A stretch of 64,000 bases of DNA from Papilionanthe hookeriana x Papilionanthe teres (taxonomy: Eukaryota > Streptophyta > Magnoliopsida > Asparagales > Orchidaceae): positions 139,239,665 through 139,303,664 of the forward strand of contig CM040424.1 of NCBI GenBank assembly GCA_022702705.1, given 5' to 3'. Numbering within the stretch: the first letter of the stretch is position 1; every line of letters begins with the position of its first letter. The notes under the pieces are model-generated. The model saw nothing but the letters and a program-made list of their open reading frames with translations. It was not told the DNA's origin and did not search any database. Of the stretch, positions 1-13,330 are shown one piece after another. A program made the translations under genes and the position numbers.

Positions 1-3000
1 GGTTCCATCATTCTGGCACCGTTATTTTTATCGGATTCACTTAGTCCAAATGAATTTGTTAAACTCAACTGAATGAGTTCCACACTTTCATTTAGACCGT
101 GGGGAATCCCGTTAGCAACACGTAGGTTATATCATCCGAGGTATTCTCGATCATCCAACGAGACGTTTTAGTTTAGTTGTAGTTGTAGTTTTGTTATTTT
201 GTTTGTGATTAAATTTTGAGTTGTTTTATCTTTTGAATGTTGTGGCGGTGAATTTTATCTTATGTTGATTTTTAATTTAGTTTTGGTTTTAGTTTTGTGG
301 CTATCCTAAAAGTTTCAGTTTTCATGCAACAATATTATTTGACATGAAAGAAGAGTAAAGTGCAGCTTATATAAATAAATTGCAATAAAGTAAATTGCAA
401 TAAAATAAAAGTGTATCTGGAGGCTCTTCTCGTCATTCCAAGCTGCACTTAAAACACATGTTAAGGTATTTAAATATTTATAACAAGTACCTAGGTAAAG
501 CTAAGGGGAGGTTCTGGTTGTCTACCAAATTCCTAATCCTATTGCTAGTCATTTCCTATGACATCTAGGTTCTTGTATTTTGTTAAGGATGTGTTAAGGA
601 TGATTTTCTTCATCAAAGAACAATTAAATTCAATTTTTCTTCTAAAACATCCCATCATATTGCGGAAGTGCTTAGGACGAATCCTAAACATCTTTTCAAT
701 ATTTTTGGGATTATTTTTGAGTCCAAATGAATTTCTTTGTTCAGGTGAATTAATCATCCAAGAATTTAATTAGGTTTTGTTCTTGCTCAGTGAATTAGAA
801 TGTTTTATTATCCTATAAGTAAAGTGACATTTCACTTGATGCTTTAACTAAGAGTTATAATAATGAAAACCATTAGGGGGCAAATCAGTTTATTAAAGAA
901 TTTAATGATTTAAAAATTGGAATTGGTGATTTAAAGTGGTTTAATTTAGTTATGAAATTTTAATAATTTTAAGTTTGGAATAGTGTTCAAGTTGCTTTAA
1001 TTTAATTAAAAAATTTTTACATCTTTAATGATCTCAACGCATTAGATTCATTTAAGTTGAAAGAGGTGTTTAGATTATTCAATTTAAATTTTAATGATTT
1101 AATTTTAATTTAATCGAAATATTTTAGGTTAATTTTTAATTGGTTTGATTTTTTATGTTTTTAATTATGGATTGTCTTAAGGTTGATTTTCTTTAATGTT
1201 TCAAATTTTTTTAAGATTTATCTTTTAAGCAATTTCAAATTAATTTTAATGTTTTAAATTTGTCTCAATTTAATTATCAAATCACTTAATGTTTTAAGCT
1301 TTTAATTTAATTAAGGTTTATTTTCCTTTTAATTATTTAATTATTAATTTCAATTATCATTTTTGAGTTTGATTAAGAGTTGAATATTATTAAAGTGATT
1401 CATTTAGGGATTTTAAATTAAAGAATTGATATCTTCTTAAATCATATCCCTAATCTTAATAATCCAAATTTTAACTTATTCTTCCAAAATTCAAATTGTT
1501 TAATTAATTGAAATTTACTTTAAATATTTTCAAGATGATTAATGGGTTTCTACCTCTTAATTCCCTAGGTTTCAATCATCTAATGAAAATTTTAAAATCA
1601 GATTTTTTATCCTCCCTTAGATTAGACCTAAGTATTAATTAAGGTTAAAATCCTTTAATTTCCTTTATGCCCCTTTAGGCTTATTTATTTCATAACTCAT
1701 CAACTTAAGCTCAAATGAACTTAAAATTTTTATGTCACTTCACTCATATGTCAATTATGACATTAGAGGGGAAAATGTGATTTTTTTGAACCTAATTTAA
1801 TTTATATAATTATTTTTGTGAAAAATAAGGGTTTTCAATGAAAATTCAACAACATGACCAAGGTAAGGTTTCTGTCCTTAGGAAAATTATGATGTTCCTA
1901 ATGACCAGAGGACCACTTGGACCAATTTTGATGATTTTTTGAATTATATTTTATTTATTATAATTATTTTGAATTTTAGAGTGTTAATTAATTATAAAAT
2001 AAAATAAAGGTTGAAAATTAAGTTTTATATTTTTCTTAAGTCTCTTTGACCTCAAGAAGTTTATAGAAAAAAAATTTATATTTTTATGATTTTCCTTTGA
2101 TTTATTATAATTAATTTAGCGAGAAGGTTTAAAACCCATTTTTAATATTTAAAAATTGTCTTAAGCATTTTAAATTCAATATCTTAACCTAGAGACTTGT
2201 GAAAAATATTTGGTTTGTTCCTAAGTGATTAGGGATCAAAATATGATATTTTTATGATTTTTAATATTTTTGTGATTTTTCTTATTTTTTAATTATTAAA
2301 ATATTAAAATATGGTGAAAAGTGAAGATTTTTGAAAAATTACAATTTTAATTTTCTTAGACTCCTCTGATATCAGAGAGCCCACAAAACCAATTTTGTGA
2401 ATTTTTAAAATATATTTTTGGAGTTATGAATTTTTAACATTTAATTTTACTCATGTGACCTAATTAATTCAATTAGTGGGGTTAAACATTTCCAATTGAT
2501 TTTAAAGTTTTATGTGAGGTCCCTCTGATCTTAAAGATCAGTGCAGAATTGTTTTAAAATTCTTTTGATGTGTGCTTAACCCTAATTAATTAAAGTTCAG
2601 CTTTGAGTAATTACGCCAATTAGGGTTATTCTTAATGAATTAACTCAAAACATAATTATCCTAGGGTCCTCTGGTCCTGAAACTTCCCCAAATTTTCCTA
2701 GAATTTTCGAAGCAAAATGCTAATTAATGGAATTAAAATACCAAAAATAGTTACATAAACTTGAAAAATACATAACTTGCCATAGAGATAGCCTCTGACA
2801 TTAAAAAATTTAGGGAATGTTCCCAAGATTAGAGGCTTCAAAAGCCCTATGGTCTCGTGCCATGGTGAATTGTCTATGCAAATAGGGAATTAAAATACTG
2901 AAAATGAGTAAATAATTAATTAAAAATAAAAAACTCATCAAATTAACTCAATTCATTTTCCACATTATTCTCCTCTTTTCACTGATCAAGAGGGTATTTT

Positions 3001-6000
3001 TATTTTATTTTTGTGATTTTTCTACACAAAGATATGGATTTTCTAAGTTCTGGGTCTTTAAATAAATCAAAAATACCCCTAATTATCTACTTATCCACAT
3101 GGCGCCGACTCATCCTCGGCAGCTCCAAAAGCACACGCGTCGCCTCCCTATTCGATGCTGCCATCTTACTCAGCGCTCCGGGGGCCTGCGGTTCATGTCT
3201 CTTTCACTCGTCCGACACGATATGTACCGTCCATTCGATACAAGTTCAATCCAACGGCGGCCGATCATCATCTCCGCCTGGTGTGTCCCAAGAGCCGTCC
3301 ACACTCAAACCCTAAGATCTCTCTCATTTCTCAATGGATTTTCATGTTCTTACGCTTTATGGATTCTTCTTGAGGAGACGAACACATCCATACGGTTTTT
3401 GTGCTATGAAATTAAGCCAAGCAAAATAGAGAATTGCTGGAAGCTCGGGAGGAAGAAGGGGTTCATACCTTAGCTCTGAGAAGTGAAGCTTCAATCAGAG
3501 AATTGTGGCAGCTTCGATTGCACCCAAGGAAGCTCCAGATGAAGTCTCTGGCTTTAGAGAATTGCCTAGGTATGAAAGTGACCAAGGCTGATTTCAAAGC
3601 TTGGCTGATAGAGAGGATGGATGGCCTGGTGAGGGGGCTTTCGCTGAGGAACTCCTTCTCTTGGTCCTATGCAGGTGTGGGTGAGTTTAATTTGATTTGG
3701 GTTGAGGTTTGAGAGATGTCCTATTCTGGCCTGAGAATTGAGCTCCAAAATTGAGCTCAATCAATGGGACTTAGGGCAGGAGAACAGTGGAGATGGATTG
3801 CTCTTGGCTAGGGGAAGCTCTGTGAGGAGTTTGGAAGGATTTTATGAAGGTTGATTTCAGCCAACCTTTTGGCCGAGAGGGGGTGGCTTGTTTAAATAGC
3901 CATGGCCAGGGCTTCCCAGGGGCAATTGATGGCCGAGATCAGTGCCTGGGGAGGAGATGAAGAGGCGTGGTGGCCGATCGGAGTGGGGTAGCTCAGCAGG
4001 TGAGAATTAGAAATTTGGCTCATTCCAAGCTCCTTGGCCATGGCATTTTCCGGTGGCCTGGTGGCTAGCCAGCCAGAGTCAGGTCACCATCCTAATCAGA
4101 AGGGTCAAGGCTTGAAGTTTGTGGGTTCAATTGGCTAATGCCAAGTGTAAAGAGGTTTGATTTAAGTGGTAAGGGGTTAGGCTCATTTTGGTTTAGCCAT
4201 GGTTTATGGCTTGGTGCAACATCCAAAGCTCTGATTTTGGGCTGAGGGAGGTCAGGTGAGTCAGCTTATGAAGAGTGGTGAAGTCTCCATCCATGGTGAG
4301 GTGGCTAAGCTTGGTTTAGAGTGTTGCATAAATGAGGTTAAAAATGCTTAATGAAGGTTTAAGAAAGATCCCCCCTTCTTGCCATTAATGGCGTGGAGAG
4401 GTGGAAAAGGCTCCTCATGGATTGCATATGGTTTATGCATGGCTCAATGGCTCCATTTGGCTTGGGGCCAAGCTTAGTCAATTTTATGGAAGTAGGTTTT
4501 AGAGATTTTTGGCATTTTGGTGGAAATTTGGATGAAACTTTATTTAGAATTATTTGATCATTGGTTTAGGACTTAGGGATGATTTCAATTACAGGTAGGT
4601 GAGGAGAATTTGTCATGTGGGCTTTAGAGCCAAATTTGGGCTTTTTGAAATCATTTTGATGGGCTTTTAGAATGGTTTAAAAAAGTGGGCCTTTAGGTTT
4701 GAAAAAAAATTGGTGGATGGAAATTTTGTGAAGGACCATGCCAAATAAATGTTGGGTTTAGTTTAGGGATGTGTTATGAGTGATTTGAAACAAATTTGAG
4801 GTGAATTGGAGTTGAATTGGGTTTGATTTGAGACTTTTTGGTAAAGGGGCCAAAGTGGGTCAAATTAGGCTAACTTGGGCTAAGGCTGGGCTAATGTTAG
4901 ATTTGATGTAAAATTAATGTTGAAAATTTTTTATGGGAGTGTTACAAAGAGTTTTCAACTTTGGTTGGGCTTTGATTTTGAGATGTGGGCCCATTTGGGT
5001 TTATGGTGGGTTTAGGCTAAAATTGGGGATTTTGGTTTTGGGTTTGGTTTGGGTGGAGTTTGGGTTCAAATTTGGGGCAAATCTTGTTAGTATTTTGTTT
5101 GTGGGGATATATGGATGGTTTAGGAAAATATTTGGGGTTAATTGGGTTGATTTGGTTTGACGTTGGGTTTACTTTGGTTAAAAATGTACCAAATAGGGGG
5201 TTTTGGTAAAAGTGGGTTAAATTGACAAAATTGGCCTATAGTTTAGTTGAACAAAATTAAATTGGGAATATTTGAGATTTTCTGGAATTTTATAGGAATT
5301 TTTAGAATTTATGAATTTTTTGGTTAAAAAGGGCATTTTGGGTATTTGGAGGGTATTGGGGGTTTTTTTCTTGGAAATTTTGGTATATTTGGCTAAGGAT
5401 GATCAATTTGAATTGTGGGAAATGATTAGGATTGGTTTTGAGGAATTTTGGGTAATTTAGGTAATTTGGCAAATTTTGGGCACCTTCAAGGGCATTTGGT
5501 TGGTTTGGTGGGTGTAGGGCCCCGGGGCACAAAAATTGAAATTTAAAAAAAATAAAGATTGATCAAGTTTGAGTAGAATGTAATCACATTGGTTGAGCCA
5601 TGAAGACATATCAAGCCCATAAGAGTCATGAGAGGACTCATTTGAGGCATTCACAATGTTGTTCCTAACCCTCTTAGCCAAGGGCCTAGGGGTTAAGGTC
5701 CATCCATATGAATTACCTACATGAGTCAGGAAGTCAAGCTAGGTATGAATGGTTTTAGGATTTGGAATGTGTGTGAAAGTGTAATGTGTGCAGGTCAACC
5801 CTCACCAGACCAGGCCACCCATGGTAGTCCTAAGGCCAAAGAGTCCTATAGGGAACTCATCCCTTAAACCTCCACATTTGATCTTAACCCTCCAAGTGAC
5901 TTAGGGGTTTACAATCAAACTTATGGGGTTTGCAGGGAGTTTAAGAGGTGTTTAAATTTCTAAGTGGTGGGTCCCATTTCTAGTCCTCTAAGATAGTCAA

Positions 6001-6097
6001 AGGGAAAGCCTAAGGCTAGATCCTAAGTACTAAGGAGAGAGAAGAGAAAATACCTCATCAAAAATGAGGTCAGCACTCATCAAAAATGAGTTCAACA
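1..6097 (-). repeat. Diverged LTR of a related Tat/Ogre-type element (left end cut off)
   Basis: The first base aligns with position 12033 of element 1's LTR, so about 1.1 kb lies outside the window. Collinear landmarks follow: the 'ctatcctaaaag' block, 'gtttctgtccttagg', the GC-rich patch near 3100, 'gaggagacgaacacatccatacgg', a long G/T-rich stretch, and the terminal 'ctcatcaaaaatgag' block ending TTCAACA at 6097. It lacks the (TTTAA)n array of elements 1 and 2, and its GC palindrome has decayed (acatggcgccgact), so it is an older or sister lineage. The sequence after 6097 does not match the internal region that follows the other LTRs. It is therefore a solo LTR or the 5' LTR of an element lying to the left; the window cannot tell which. 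Confidence 0.85.
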
Positions 6098-9000
6098 CTG
6101 CTTGATCCCTGGTGATATTTATACTTGTGGTAATATGATTTATATCTACATTTAATTCAAGGAATTCTACGCAAATATATGTATCGTTATCAACTAATAT
6201 AAGACTTTCTGATCAAGCCCCAAAATATCGGTCTTACGGGGAAATATTTGGATCTTTTAAAATTATAAAGAATTAGATCACAAAATCTATTTTGAGAAAG
6301 TTACTTACTTAAACATTTTAAGATAACATAAAAACTTGAAAATGTGATTCTTTTTTGGTATTTTCTTATGTTATGAAATAAAGTGAACAATTTACTAACT
6401 ATAATGATATTTTTATAAGATTAAAGAAGCATAAATCAAAATATATTATTCCTTATTTTGAATAAGTAAGAAGTACAAGAATTCTTTTGTGGAAGTATTC
6501 AAAGTGTATTGTGCCAAGTAGGAGTAATATTGTTCTTTACCCTTACTAGAGATGCTATAAAAAATTCCCTCAAAGTTTGAATAATTTTGAAAACAGGTTA
6601 GATAGGGAGTATACTAGGTCTCACTCTAGAATTCCCTCCTTTCCTTCCACCTGGGGGTTAACATCTCACATTGAAACCTAAAATAATAAACCAAATAAGG
6701 GGGCTTTAGTCTGTCACCTTTAAGTCCTCTAATTCTACACCCATCAAAGTATATTTCCTTTTTTATTTGCACAAAATTATATGAATTACTTTCTCATTCA
6801 TACAATCTCATGTGATTCCTACCAATTGTTGACTGAGACAATATCAACAAGGATCTTACATGTTCTCACAACAAATTTTAACATCTTAATTGACTAAATC
6901 AAAAAGTAAATGAACTGTAAGGATTGAAGCAACACAACTTATTCCAATATTAAAGATTAATATTACCACAACTTCCATTCAAAACTTAATTACTTTTCAT
7001 TTTAAGGAAAAAGATAATGAAAACTACTCCGAATGCATGGAGAAAACATAACAACAAGTAATTTTAAAAGTAGAAATCATATAGAAATAGAAGAAGTCTC
7101 AATTAAAACTAAATTAAGTACAAAGATAAAAACTTATCTCAAGTGCCTCTCTACCAAACTCTTGAAGTTCCTTTGAATCTTTTTCTTTCTCTTACAAGTC
7201 TCCCTAGGACTGGTCTCCAAACTCTAGAGGGTTTAAATCTCTCTAAAATAATGGATTTTTACTTAGAAATCTCTACCAACCTTCCCTTTCATTAGGAATT
7301 AGATAAGTGTGAAGAAATTCTATGTAATAATCTTACAACTTCTTACTATAACTACTCTTTAAACACACTATTACAAATTTCTTCCTTCTCTTACAAATCT
7401 CCCTATGTCCTTCCTTTTATACTTTCACAAAATTTGCCTTGGTGTCTCTTCAAAATGTGTCCATATTCAATGAATCTTCTCAAATGCATCATTTCAAGTA
7501 AAATTTGAATGTCTTTTGGCACCCTTGAAAAGTTACCCACGTTTGTACTAAAGGTTGCCTCAAACACTCCTTCAAAATTTTCTAAAAATACCTTGAAATT
7601 GCAAAGTTACTACCCTGCGCTTAAGCGTGGCACCTCTGGCGCTTAGGTTAGCCTTCTCTGTTTGCTAGCGCTTAAGCGACATGTTCAATTTAACACCTCC
7701 TTCATTTTTGCTCTATATTTGATCATTTTTCACTCCTTTTGGCATATTTAGTCCATTTTAATTGTAATTGAAAGAAAAATACATAAATACCTACAATTAA
7801 AGTGTAGGATAATCAAAAAGAGGTATAAAAATATGTACAAAAATAGTACATATTATAGGTATATCGAATTCCCGTAAACCTAAAATGTTACTTATCCTCA
7901 AGTGACACTACAATCTTTCAAATCCAATATAAGCAAATTATGTGAATGAGTTCTTTTAGGAGATTCTAAAATTTTGTTCTTGAAATTTAGAAGAAACGTT
8001 AGTGAATGAGACCAATTTGAAGTTTAGAAAATCTTTAAAGTAAAAAAGTATGAAAATATGAGTTTATATCTAATTCAAAAATCTTTGTAGATTTTCCAAA
8101 TATAGAGTTTAGGAATTCTATCTTCTTTACTTCAAAATTTTCATTAAAAATACTTATACTTACCATATTATATCCTTAAACTTTGGTGTTTCTCAAATCT
8201 TATGCATTAAAAAGATCAGATGTGGAACCAATTTTTGATTAGGCATTAATCCTCAAACTTCTCCTCCCATTTTTACATACTATATTTTTTTTCTTTTTTA
8301 CTTTTCTCTTTTTTTTCTTCATTTTATTTTAGTGAGGATTACTTTATCTGCTTGGGCCTTTTATCAGTTTAAATTCTACTCTTCATTTCCTAAAGCAAAG
8401 GTCTGATCTATATCCTTTAATTAAAATTATAATAATAGTATTGAAAAATTACTCTTAATAAAATAATATTAAGTTATGAAAATAAAAGTCTAATTATTCA
8501 ATATTTTCAAAAATACAAACCATATTTAACGTATCTTCACTAAAAAAATTTTTAGCTTGAAATTTTCCTTCATCACTATAAAGTTTTAACCAAATTCTAT
8601 TACACATTTCTATATTCAAAATTTTATTACCCTAATATAACTTCAAACACATAATCATTTTTCAAATAAAAATAATACTTTATTTGTAGTATATTTGAGA
8701 GCAAATAAATTTCAAGTTTTGAAAGTTGATTTTTCATCTCCCCCCCAAACTTAAATTTTTAATAAGATTAAAGATTTTAGCATTGCATACATGTTGGACA
8801 GGAATGCAAAAAATTTAAAACATTATGGTTATAGGAATTTTTATATCCTAATAATACATGTATAAAAACTTTTAAAAAACTTGAGTAAAAATGATCAAAT
8901 TTCATTTTAACTTTAACATATATGAGATTCAAAAGAATTCTATTCAACGGAGGCTAACATAAAAGCAAATCACACAAACTAATATAACATCACAACTACA

Positions 9001-9575
9001 ATAGAAAGAAAATACATGGTAGCAAATTGAAACTGAATCATAAAATTTTAAATGAAGATTAGCTCTATTCTTCCTAAGGCAATAGGAATAAGTTCAACAC
9101 AAACCAATAAAGTACATTTAAAATAACAAAGTTCACATAATTATAACCACATAACATAACTACTCATCACAATGAACCACAAAAAAAATGTCCATCACAA
9201 CAAAAAAATACCATAATTGTCTAATCAACAAAACAAATAAAAGTTCAAACAAAACAAAACATCCTCTTCATCTTTATCATTATCCAAAAGCTAGTAGTTT
9301 CATAGGATAATCTGGATATGAAGGAAATACTACATCTGATCACATGAGTTTCTCCAAAGATGTGTTGTATTTCTCTTCATAATTGCTATGCCTTCTCAAG
9401 TAAGTATCAATATAATCTACATAATTTTCTAAATCGATAGCTTATCTATAGCATAGTCGATGTTATCCGTAATCTTTTGCATTAATTAAATTTGTGAATC
9501 CGAACTGGTAGATTTGTAATGGGATGTGGATGCACGAGATGTAGAAGCACCAAAACTTCTAGAAAATCCTCCTCT
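6098..9575. other. AT-rich intergenic or decayed repeat, no recognisable gene
   Basis: About 3.5 kb of AT-rich sequence with no open frame that I can assign. Two details stand out: a cluster of GCGCTTAAGCG-like words near 7617-7680, and a C-run ctcccccccaaactt at 8738-8752, which on the minus strand reads as a polypurine-tract-like AAGTTTGGGGGGGAG. With the decayed transposon-protein domain just to the right on the same strand, this could be the 3' untranslated end of an old Athila-like or related element. That is only an inference; no LTR pair is visible. Confidence 0.4.
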
Positions 9576-9899
9576 TCAGCCAAAAATAGAATGCTCAAAA
9601 TAAGACTTCACAATCACACTAGTAATGGGCTTTAGAGGTTTAAGAATCTCCTCCCAAATAACAAATTTCACACCAGCTTGCTCACATAAAGAAATGATTA
9701 CGAATGCAAATCCCAAACTTGCAGCAGCAGCTGCTCTGGCAGAACTGGTGATTACCTGATAAATTAGAGTTCCAATTTTAATCAGCTTATACTGCTGAAT
9801 GCAATAGTTTAGTGTAGCCCTCTTGTTAGCATTCGTAGTTGTGTCAGAGATTTTCTCTGTGTTAATATTGTTTTGGAGTCTATAATATAGCCCTAATCT
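9576..9899 (-). pseudogene. Remnant of a 'putative plant transposon protein' domain
   Basis: A minus-strand open frame of about 107 codons with no start Met, running from just after an in-frame stop to a TGA at 9576-9578. It carries the spaced features I associate with the plant transposon-protein domain found in many plant gypsy polyproteins: a 'SDTT..NKRATLNYCI' segment, then 'IKIGTLIYQVI', then a hydrophobic block ending 'IISLCEQAGV'. A serine- and threonine-rich tail follows past the stop. The frame is short, has no gag or pol partner in view, and is probably a fragment of an older element. The family assignment is from memory of the pattern and was not searched. An unrelated low-complexity frame remains possible. 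Confidence 0.45.
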
Positions 9900-10089
9900 T
9901 CAATAAATCTTTTTTTTTGGATTCTGTAAAAGCATCCTTAGATAATAATAACTTTGAAGAAAATAAAGGCTAATAATATAGAAAACAGTAGAAAAAGAGA
10001 TGTCAGTGATAATCCTTATAAAAGAAAATTCTAGAATGTCTAGAAGTTCTATATAAAGATAATGAAGTTTTGGTAACCAAAAATTTCTA
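9900..10089. other. Short AT-rich stretch, nothing recognised
   Basis: This links the transposon-protein remnant to the first clear LTR homology near 10090. The older LTR may begin inside it, but I see no convincing TGTCGG-like terminus. Confidence 0.4.
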
Positions 10090-10911
10090 GATAAAGTATC
10101 TATCCCGAGTTCTTTAAATCACCTATAGAAGCAAGATCCTATAGTTAATTACATCTTAGAAAATTTTAGTTGTCTAAGAAAACTTCTGATTAATGATAAT
10201 TACTTATTTTCTAAAAAGTTTCAAGGAGAGAAACATCCATGTTCAATCCTAAGGGTAATGTGTCATACTACCCTAAAAGTTTGTTTTTGTCAATTTTTGT
10301 TTTTGTTTTGTTGTTTGTTTTGTTATTTTTAATTTTTAATTGTTTTGTTAATGTCATCATTTTATGGTCTTATAATTTGTTGTTTGTTTGGTGGCTATCC
10401 TAAAAGTTCTAGTTTTATTTTGTCTTAGTTTGTCATTTAAATGTTGTTTGTTTTGTTTTATTTTGTTAATGGCATTGTAATATTATTTTGTTTTGTTGTC
10501 GTTCATCTTATTTTCGGAATATCGTCCTGCAATACAGAGTTAGCACACTCTAGAACATACAAAGAAAATCTAAAACGAAATTAATGTTGTCGTTTCATCT
10601 TGATCGTCCTACAAAAATAGAGTTAGCACACCATATAATGTGCAAAGAAAATCTAAAACTTATTGTTAACCTTCAAGAAAAGGAGTGTTTAGTTTAAGTT
10701 GTACTTTTAAAAAATTATATTTTTATATTCGATATCATTGGAATCTAAAAATGATAAGTTTAATAAAAAATTTAGATTTATTTTATATTCTATGTCATTT
10801 GAATCTAAAATGTTAAGTCTAATATTGATTAGATTTAAAATCTTTGATTTTAATTTTTTAGATTCTATCTCATTTGAATCTAAAAATGTTAAATATTTTG
10901 TTGATTACACT
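10090..10911 (-). repeat. Older, distantly related LTR, left piece (split by element 1)
   Basis: The blocks 'gttctttaaat...cctatag', 'agttaattacatctta', 'taagaaaactt' and 'ggtggctatcctaaaagttc' occur in the same order as in the LTRs of elements 1 and 2, but are heavily diverged. A roughly 80-bp two-copy duplication follows ('cgtcctgcaat' near 10524 and 'cgtcctacaaa' near 10605). The piece ends in AT-rich repeats around 'tcatttgaatctaa', which resume directly at 38682 on the other side of element 1. The two pieces are therefore one LTR, interrupted by the insertion. Confidence 0.7.
10906..10911. repeat. Target site duplication of element 1 (left copy)
   Basis: TACACT immediately before the TGTCGG terminus matches TACACT immediately after the CAACA terminus at 38681. 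Gypsy integrases normally make 5-bp duplications. The sixth base may be a chance match or a one-base shift in the true LTR edge. Confidence 0.8.
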
Positions 10912-13019
10912 TGTCGGCATATTTTTAGGTTATGTGTTTTATTTTGAAAAGGTGGTCGCCTAACAGAAGTTGTCGGCTAATTTTAAATTTAGTTTAAATA
11001 AATAATTTTGAAAAGTAGTATTTGATTTTGAAAATAATTTTAAATTTGAAGGTTTTAAAATATGAGATTAAACCGATCACACATCCCAAATAGTTTATAT
11101 AAACGAGCACCGCACCACAAACCGTGTATCTATCCCTAAGGATAGACACACTCGCTCGATGGTGGGGCTCGATTAAATAAACTAGAAGATTTGTGACATC
11201 CGTTTGGTCCGCGAACCAATTTTATAAGCCGACAAATTCCTCTCGCTTAATATGAAAGCATTAAACGAGGTTTATATTACACTGGGTTCTTTAAAATTCC
11301 CTATAAGGGCAAGCCCCTATAGTTAATTACATCTTAAGTGACGGGAATCACCTAAGAAAACTCTCGATAATAATCAATAATTCTGCTCTCAAGAATTTCA
11401 AAGTTTAAGTTTTCAAAGGATTGAATTTTGGAATTTCAATAGGGAATGGATCAAATTTGGAACATTTTGTTTTGGGAATTCAAAGGAAGAAAAGTAGGAG
11501 AAATTACGGATTCGAAGCGAACTTAGGTAATTTCTCGACTATCCTATTGTTTGGTTAGGAAAATCCTAATATTTATTTAATGTTTCAATCTTGCCAATTT
11601 TAATTAATTAGGGCTTATATTTATATAACAGAATCATACAAATAGCCTCGAAGGTATGAGGGTTTATTGTCGTATCGGACGACTACCTCGGAATCCTAAG
11701 ACCGGTTAGGGCTTAATTTGCAATGCAAATGCCTAACGAAGAGTTGAGGATTTATGTTGCACTAGGCAAACTACCTCGAAGCCCTATGGCTTTGTTGTTT
11801 AATTCTAGGAAGGTTTTGCTGATGTAGATTCAAGTTTTGCTGACGACGATGGCCGTGCTGCCCACCATGCTCCGAGCTCCTTGTTGTTGCAGAGGTTTAG
11901 TTTTAGAAGTCATAAATCAGGGGATGAGAAAAGTGTTTTGGTTTAGAGAAAATCTTAATTTCCAAGTGTTTTCAATATCTTAATTAAAACAAATCTTAAA
12001 GTTGATTATAACGACACCGGTTAAGATCCCACGGTTCCATCCTTCCGGCATCATTATTTTTATCGGATTCACTTAGTCCGAAGAATTTGCTAAACTCAAT
12101 CGAATGGGTTCCACACTTTCATTTAGACCGTGTGAAATCCCGTTAGCAACACGTAGGTTACATCATCCGAGGTATTCCCGATCATCCAACAGGACGTTTT
12201 AATTTAATTGTAATTGTAGTTTTGTGTTCTGTTTGTGATTAAATTTTGAGTTGTTTTATATTTTGAAATGTTGTGGCGGTAAATTTTATCTTGCAATAAC
12301 TTTTAACTTAGTTTTGGTTTCAGTTTTAGGGACTATCCTAAAGGTATGGGTTTTCATGCAACAGTTGTTTATCATGCAAGAAAAGTAAGTGCGATGCGAT
12401 TAATGTAATTGCAATAATGTAAATTGCAATAAAATAAAAGCGTACCTGGAGGGTCTTCCCGTCATCCCAAGCTGCACTTAAAGCACAATTAGAATATTTA
12501 AGCAAGTTCCTAGGTAAAGCTAAGGTAAGGGTTATGGTTTTCTACCAAATTCCTAATCCTATAGCTAGTCATTTCCTATGAGGTCTAGGTTCCTTGTGTT
12601 TTTTGTTTGAAGACGATTTTCTTCATCAAAGAACAATTAAGTTCAATTGTTCTTATAAATATCCTATCATATCGAGGAAGTGCTTAAGAAGAATCTTAAA
12701 CATCTTTTCAATATTGATAGGATTGTTTTAAGTCCAAATGAATTCAATTACACAAATGAATTAATCGTCCAAGGTTTAGTTAAGTTTTGTTATTATCTTA
12801 CTCAGTGAACTAGGATGTTTGAATGTCCTATAAGTGAAGTAACATTTCATTTAATGTTCTGTTTAGGAGTTATGATAACTAAAGCTTTCGAGGGTAAATT
12901 GGTGTTCAAATGGTTTGTGATTTAGTTTAATTTCCATTAATGGGTTTAAATTTGGAATAGTGTTCAAGTTATTTTAGATTTATTTTGAATTCTTTATGTT
13001 TTTGGTGATCTCATATTTA

Positions 13020-13330
13020 ATTCAACTTAATTTAATTTAATTTAATTTAATTGAGTTTTAATTCTATTCAATTTAATTTGGTTTAACTTAATTTAGTTTG
13101 ATTTGATTTAATTTTAATTTAATTTAATTTAATTTAATTTAATTTAATTTAATTTAATTTAATTTAATTTAATTTAATTTAATTTAATTTAATTTAAGCC
13201 ATTTAATTTAATTTAATTTGTTTATTTAATTTAATTTAATTTAATCTTTAATTTAATTCAACTTTTAATTTTAATTTAATTTAATCCAATTTAATTTACT
13301 TAATTTAATTTAATTTTTAATTTAATTTTA
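13020..13330. repeat. (TTTAA)n pentanucleotide array in the 3' LTR of element 1
   Basis: Long runs of AATTTAATTT with minor interruptions ('aagcc', 'ttgttta'). The same array at the same LTR position appears at 33440-33790 and 44560-44960 with different lengths. It is absent from the diverged LTR at 1-6097. Confidence 0.9.

Noticed and set aside
3013..3712. Overlapping open frames around 3013-3712 as a possible host gene
   Set aside because: The region is the GC-rich part of an LTR, aligned with 15040-15700 and 35590-36260, with no conserved frame.
4800..5200. TTTGGG/TTAGG-rich DNA resembling telomere repeat
   Set aside because: The words are irregular, never a run of a telomere unit, and occur in every LTR copy at the same place.
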